From NCBI RefSeq assembly GCF_051401765.1, contig NW_027480505.1, positions 1,116,001 to 1,180,000 on the forward strand: a stretch of DNA of 64,000 nt, written 5' to 3'. The first letter of the stretch is position 1. Every line of letters starts with the position of its first letter. This document shows positions 63,480 to 64,000 of this stretch, piece by piece. The translations under genes were made by a program, and so were the position numbers. The DNA is from Calliopsis andreniformis (lineage: Eukaryota; Arthropoda; Insecta; Hymenoptera; Andrenidae). The notes under the pieces are model-generated. The model worked only from the letters and a program-made list of their open reading frames with translations, had not been told where the DNA came from and did not search any database.

Positions 63480-64000
63480 GGAAGCATAAAATACAAAATA
63501 AATACAACAGATTTTCCATCGTATAAAATGAATAATAGCAACCAGTGTGAAAGTTATGGTCATTTCTACGGTCCGGGCCACCTAGGCTTCACTCTAGGGC
63601 GTTGCTCCACCAGATCGAAGAGTTAGGGCCTTAGAAGACAACGCCCGAAGCATAAAATACAAAATAAATAGAACAGTCTTTCCATCGTATAAAACGAATA
63701 ATTGAAGCCAGTGTAAAAGTGATGGACATTTCTACGTTTCGGGCAGCCTAGGCTTCACTCTAGGGCGTTGCTCCACCAGAAGAATAGATAGGGCCTAAGA
63801 AGTCAACGCTGGAACCATAAAATACAAAATAAATACAACAGATTTTCCATCGTATAAAATGAATAATAGCAACCAGTGTGAAAGTTATGGTCATTTCTAC
63901 GGTCCGGGCCACCTAGGCTTCACTCTAGGGCGTTGATCCGCCAGATCGAATAGTTAGGGCCTCAGAAGGCAGCGCCAGAAGCATAAAATACAATATAAAT
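63480..64000 (+). repeat. Partial third copy of the five-monomer unit, cut by the window edge
   Basis: GATCGAAGAGTTAGGG at 63,613, TTTCGGGCAGCC, CAGAAGAATAG, CAACGCTGGAACC and GGTCCGGGCCACC follow in the order seen at 60,961 and 61,789. The offset from the second copy is 1,824, eleven monomers minus 2. The array is truncated by the window. Confidence 0.75.

Larger units (their letters stand above)
48250..64000 (+). repeat. 166-bp satellite array, forward block 2 (about 95 monomers)
   Basis: Forward-orientation monomers continue to the window edge, so the array extends beyond it. The block is marked by its own variants: CACCAGAAGAATAGATAGGG in place of CACCAGATCGAATAGTTAGGG, the pairs GGTCCGGGCCACC and TTTCGGGCAGCC in the GC-rich part, and AACGAATTATTGC. 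Many 2- to 15-monomer modules reappear in different orders, so this end looks actively reshuffled. Six copies of the 48-bp diverged marker segment occur here. No genes are visible. Confidence 0.97.

Noticed and set aside
1..64000. CRISPR array
   Set aside because: The repeated unit is the full 166 bp with no unique spacers, and variation is spread over the whole unit.
1..64000. Interstitial telomere repeat, from TTAGGG in AATAGTTAGGGCC
   Set aside because: It occurs at most once per monomer and is never in tandem, and it varies to TACGGCC, TAGCGCC and TAGGTCC.
1..64000. Transposon insertion or LTR remains
   Set aside because: Monomer spacing stays near 166 throughout; I found no target-site duplication, terminal repeat, primer-binding site or coding remnant. 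Only the 20-bp filler at 19,995 is foreign.
1..64000. Bacterial or phage genomic region
   Set aside because: There is no coding density, ribosome-binding sites or operon structure; 64 kb of diverged nucleosome-length repeats is typical of eukaryotic heterochromatin.
1..64000. tRNA, rRNA or other structured RNA genes
   Set aside because: No cloverleaf with A and B boxes and no rRNA core motifs were recognised; the only regular structure is the CCTAGG dyad of the monomer.
1..64000. Identity with known satellites (human alphoid, Arabidopsis 178-bp, maize CentC, rice CentO)
   Set aside because: Length and sequence do not match those I can recall; no species assignment is justified from memory.

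Overview
The whole 64 kb window is one tandemly repeated satellite DNA. I see no credible protein gene, RNA gene, transposon, CRISPR array or bacterial-type operon. The repeat unit is 166 bp: in the first kilobase the same landmark (start of the GCATAAAATA block) falls at 171, 337, 503, 669 and 835. About 385 monomers fill the window without a detectable non-satellite interruption longer than about 20 bp. My hand-made consensus is about 41% GC, with an AT-rich third (about 24% GC over the first 50 bases, counting from GCATAAAATA) and a GC-rich part (about 58% GC over bases 81-130). Tens of kilobases of nucleosome-sized monomers with a layered higher-order structure indicate a eukaryotic nuclear centromere or pericentromere. 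The species cannot be read from the sequence. I recall 166-bp centromeric monomers being reported in Prunus (Rosaceae), but I cannot match this sequence from memory, so treat that as a hint only.

Layout. (1) 1-19,994: monomers in what I call forward orientation. (2) 19,995-20,014: a 20-bp non-satellite filler containing a tandem 8-mer, where orientation flips. (3) 20,015-48,245: about 170 monomers in reverse orientation. (4) 48,246-48,249: an abrupt flip back with almost no filler. (5) 48,250-64,000: forward orientation again. The two switch points are not in register with each other, so this is not a clean inversion of an intact array.

Higher-order structure. The inverted block holds the clearest recent event: a ~6 kb unit of about 36 monomers duplicated in direct tandem (25,035-30,992 and 30,993-37,474). 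The copies are nearly identical over 5.6 kb (three substitutions seen by eye) and differ by a 498-bp, three-monomer indel. A third, older and rearranged copy lies at about 39,484-44,150. The forward flanks carry shorter duplications of 2 to 25 monomers (offsets of 332, 664, 828, 830, 996, 1163, 1327, 1494, 1660, 2488, 3153 and 4149 bp), nearly all close to integer multiples of 166. A distinctive variant monomer, marked by a 48-bp diverged segment, recurs in all three blocks and in both orientations. The pattern fits an array evolving by unequal exchange, local duplication, gene conversion and inversion.

Open reading frames occur on both strands, but they are the satellite read in different phases. 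Because 166 leaves a remainder of 1 when divided by 3, each monomer shifts the frame, and a stop is met within about three monomers.
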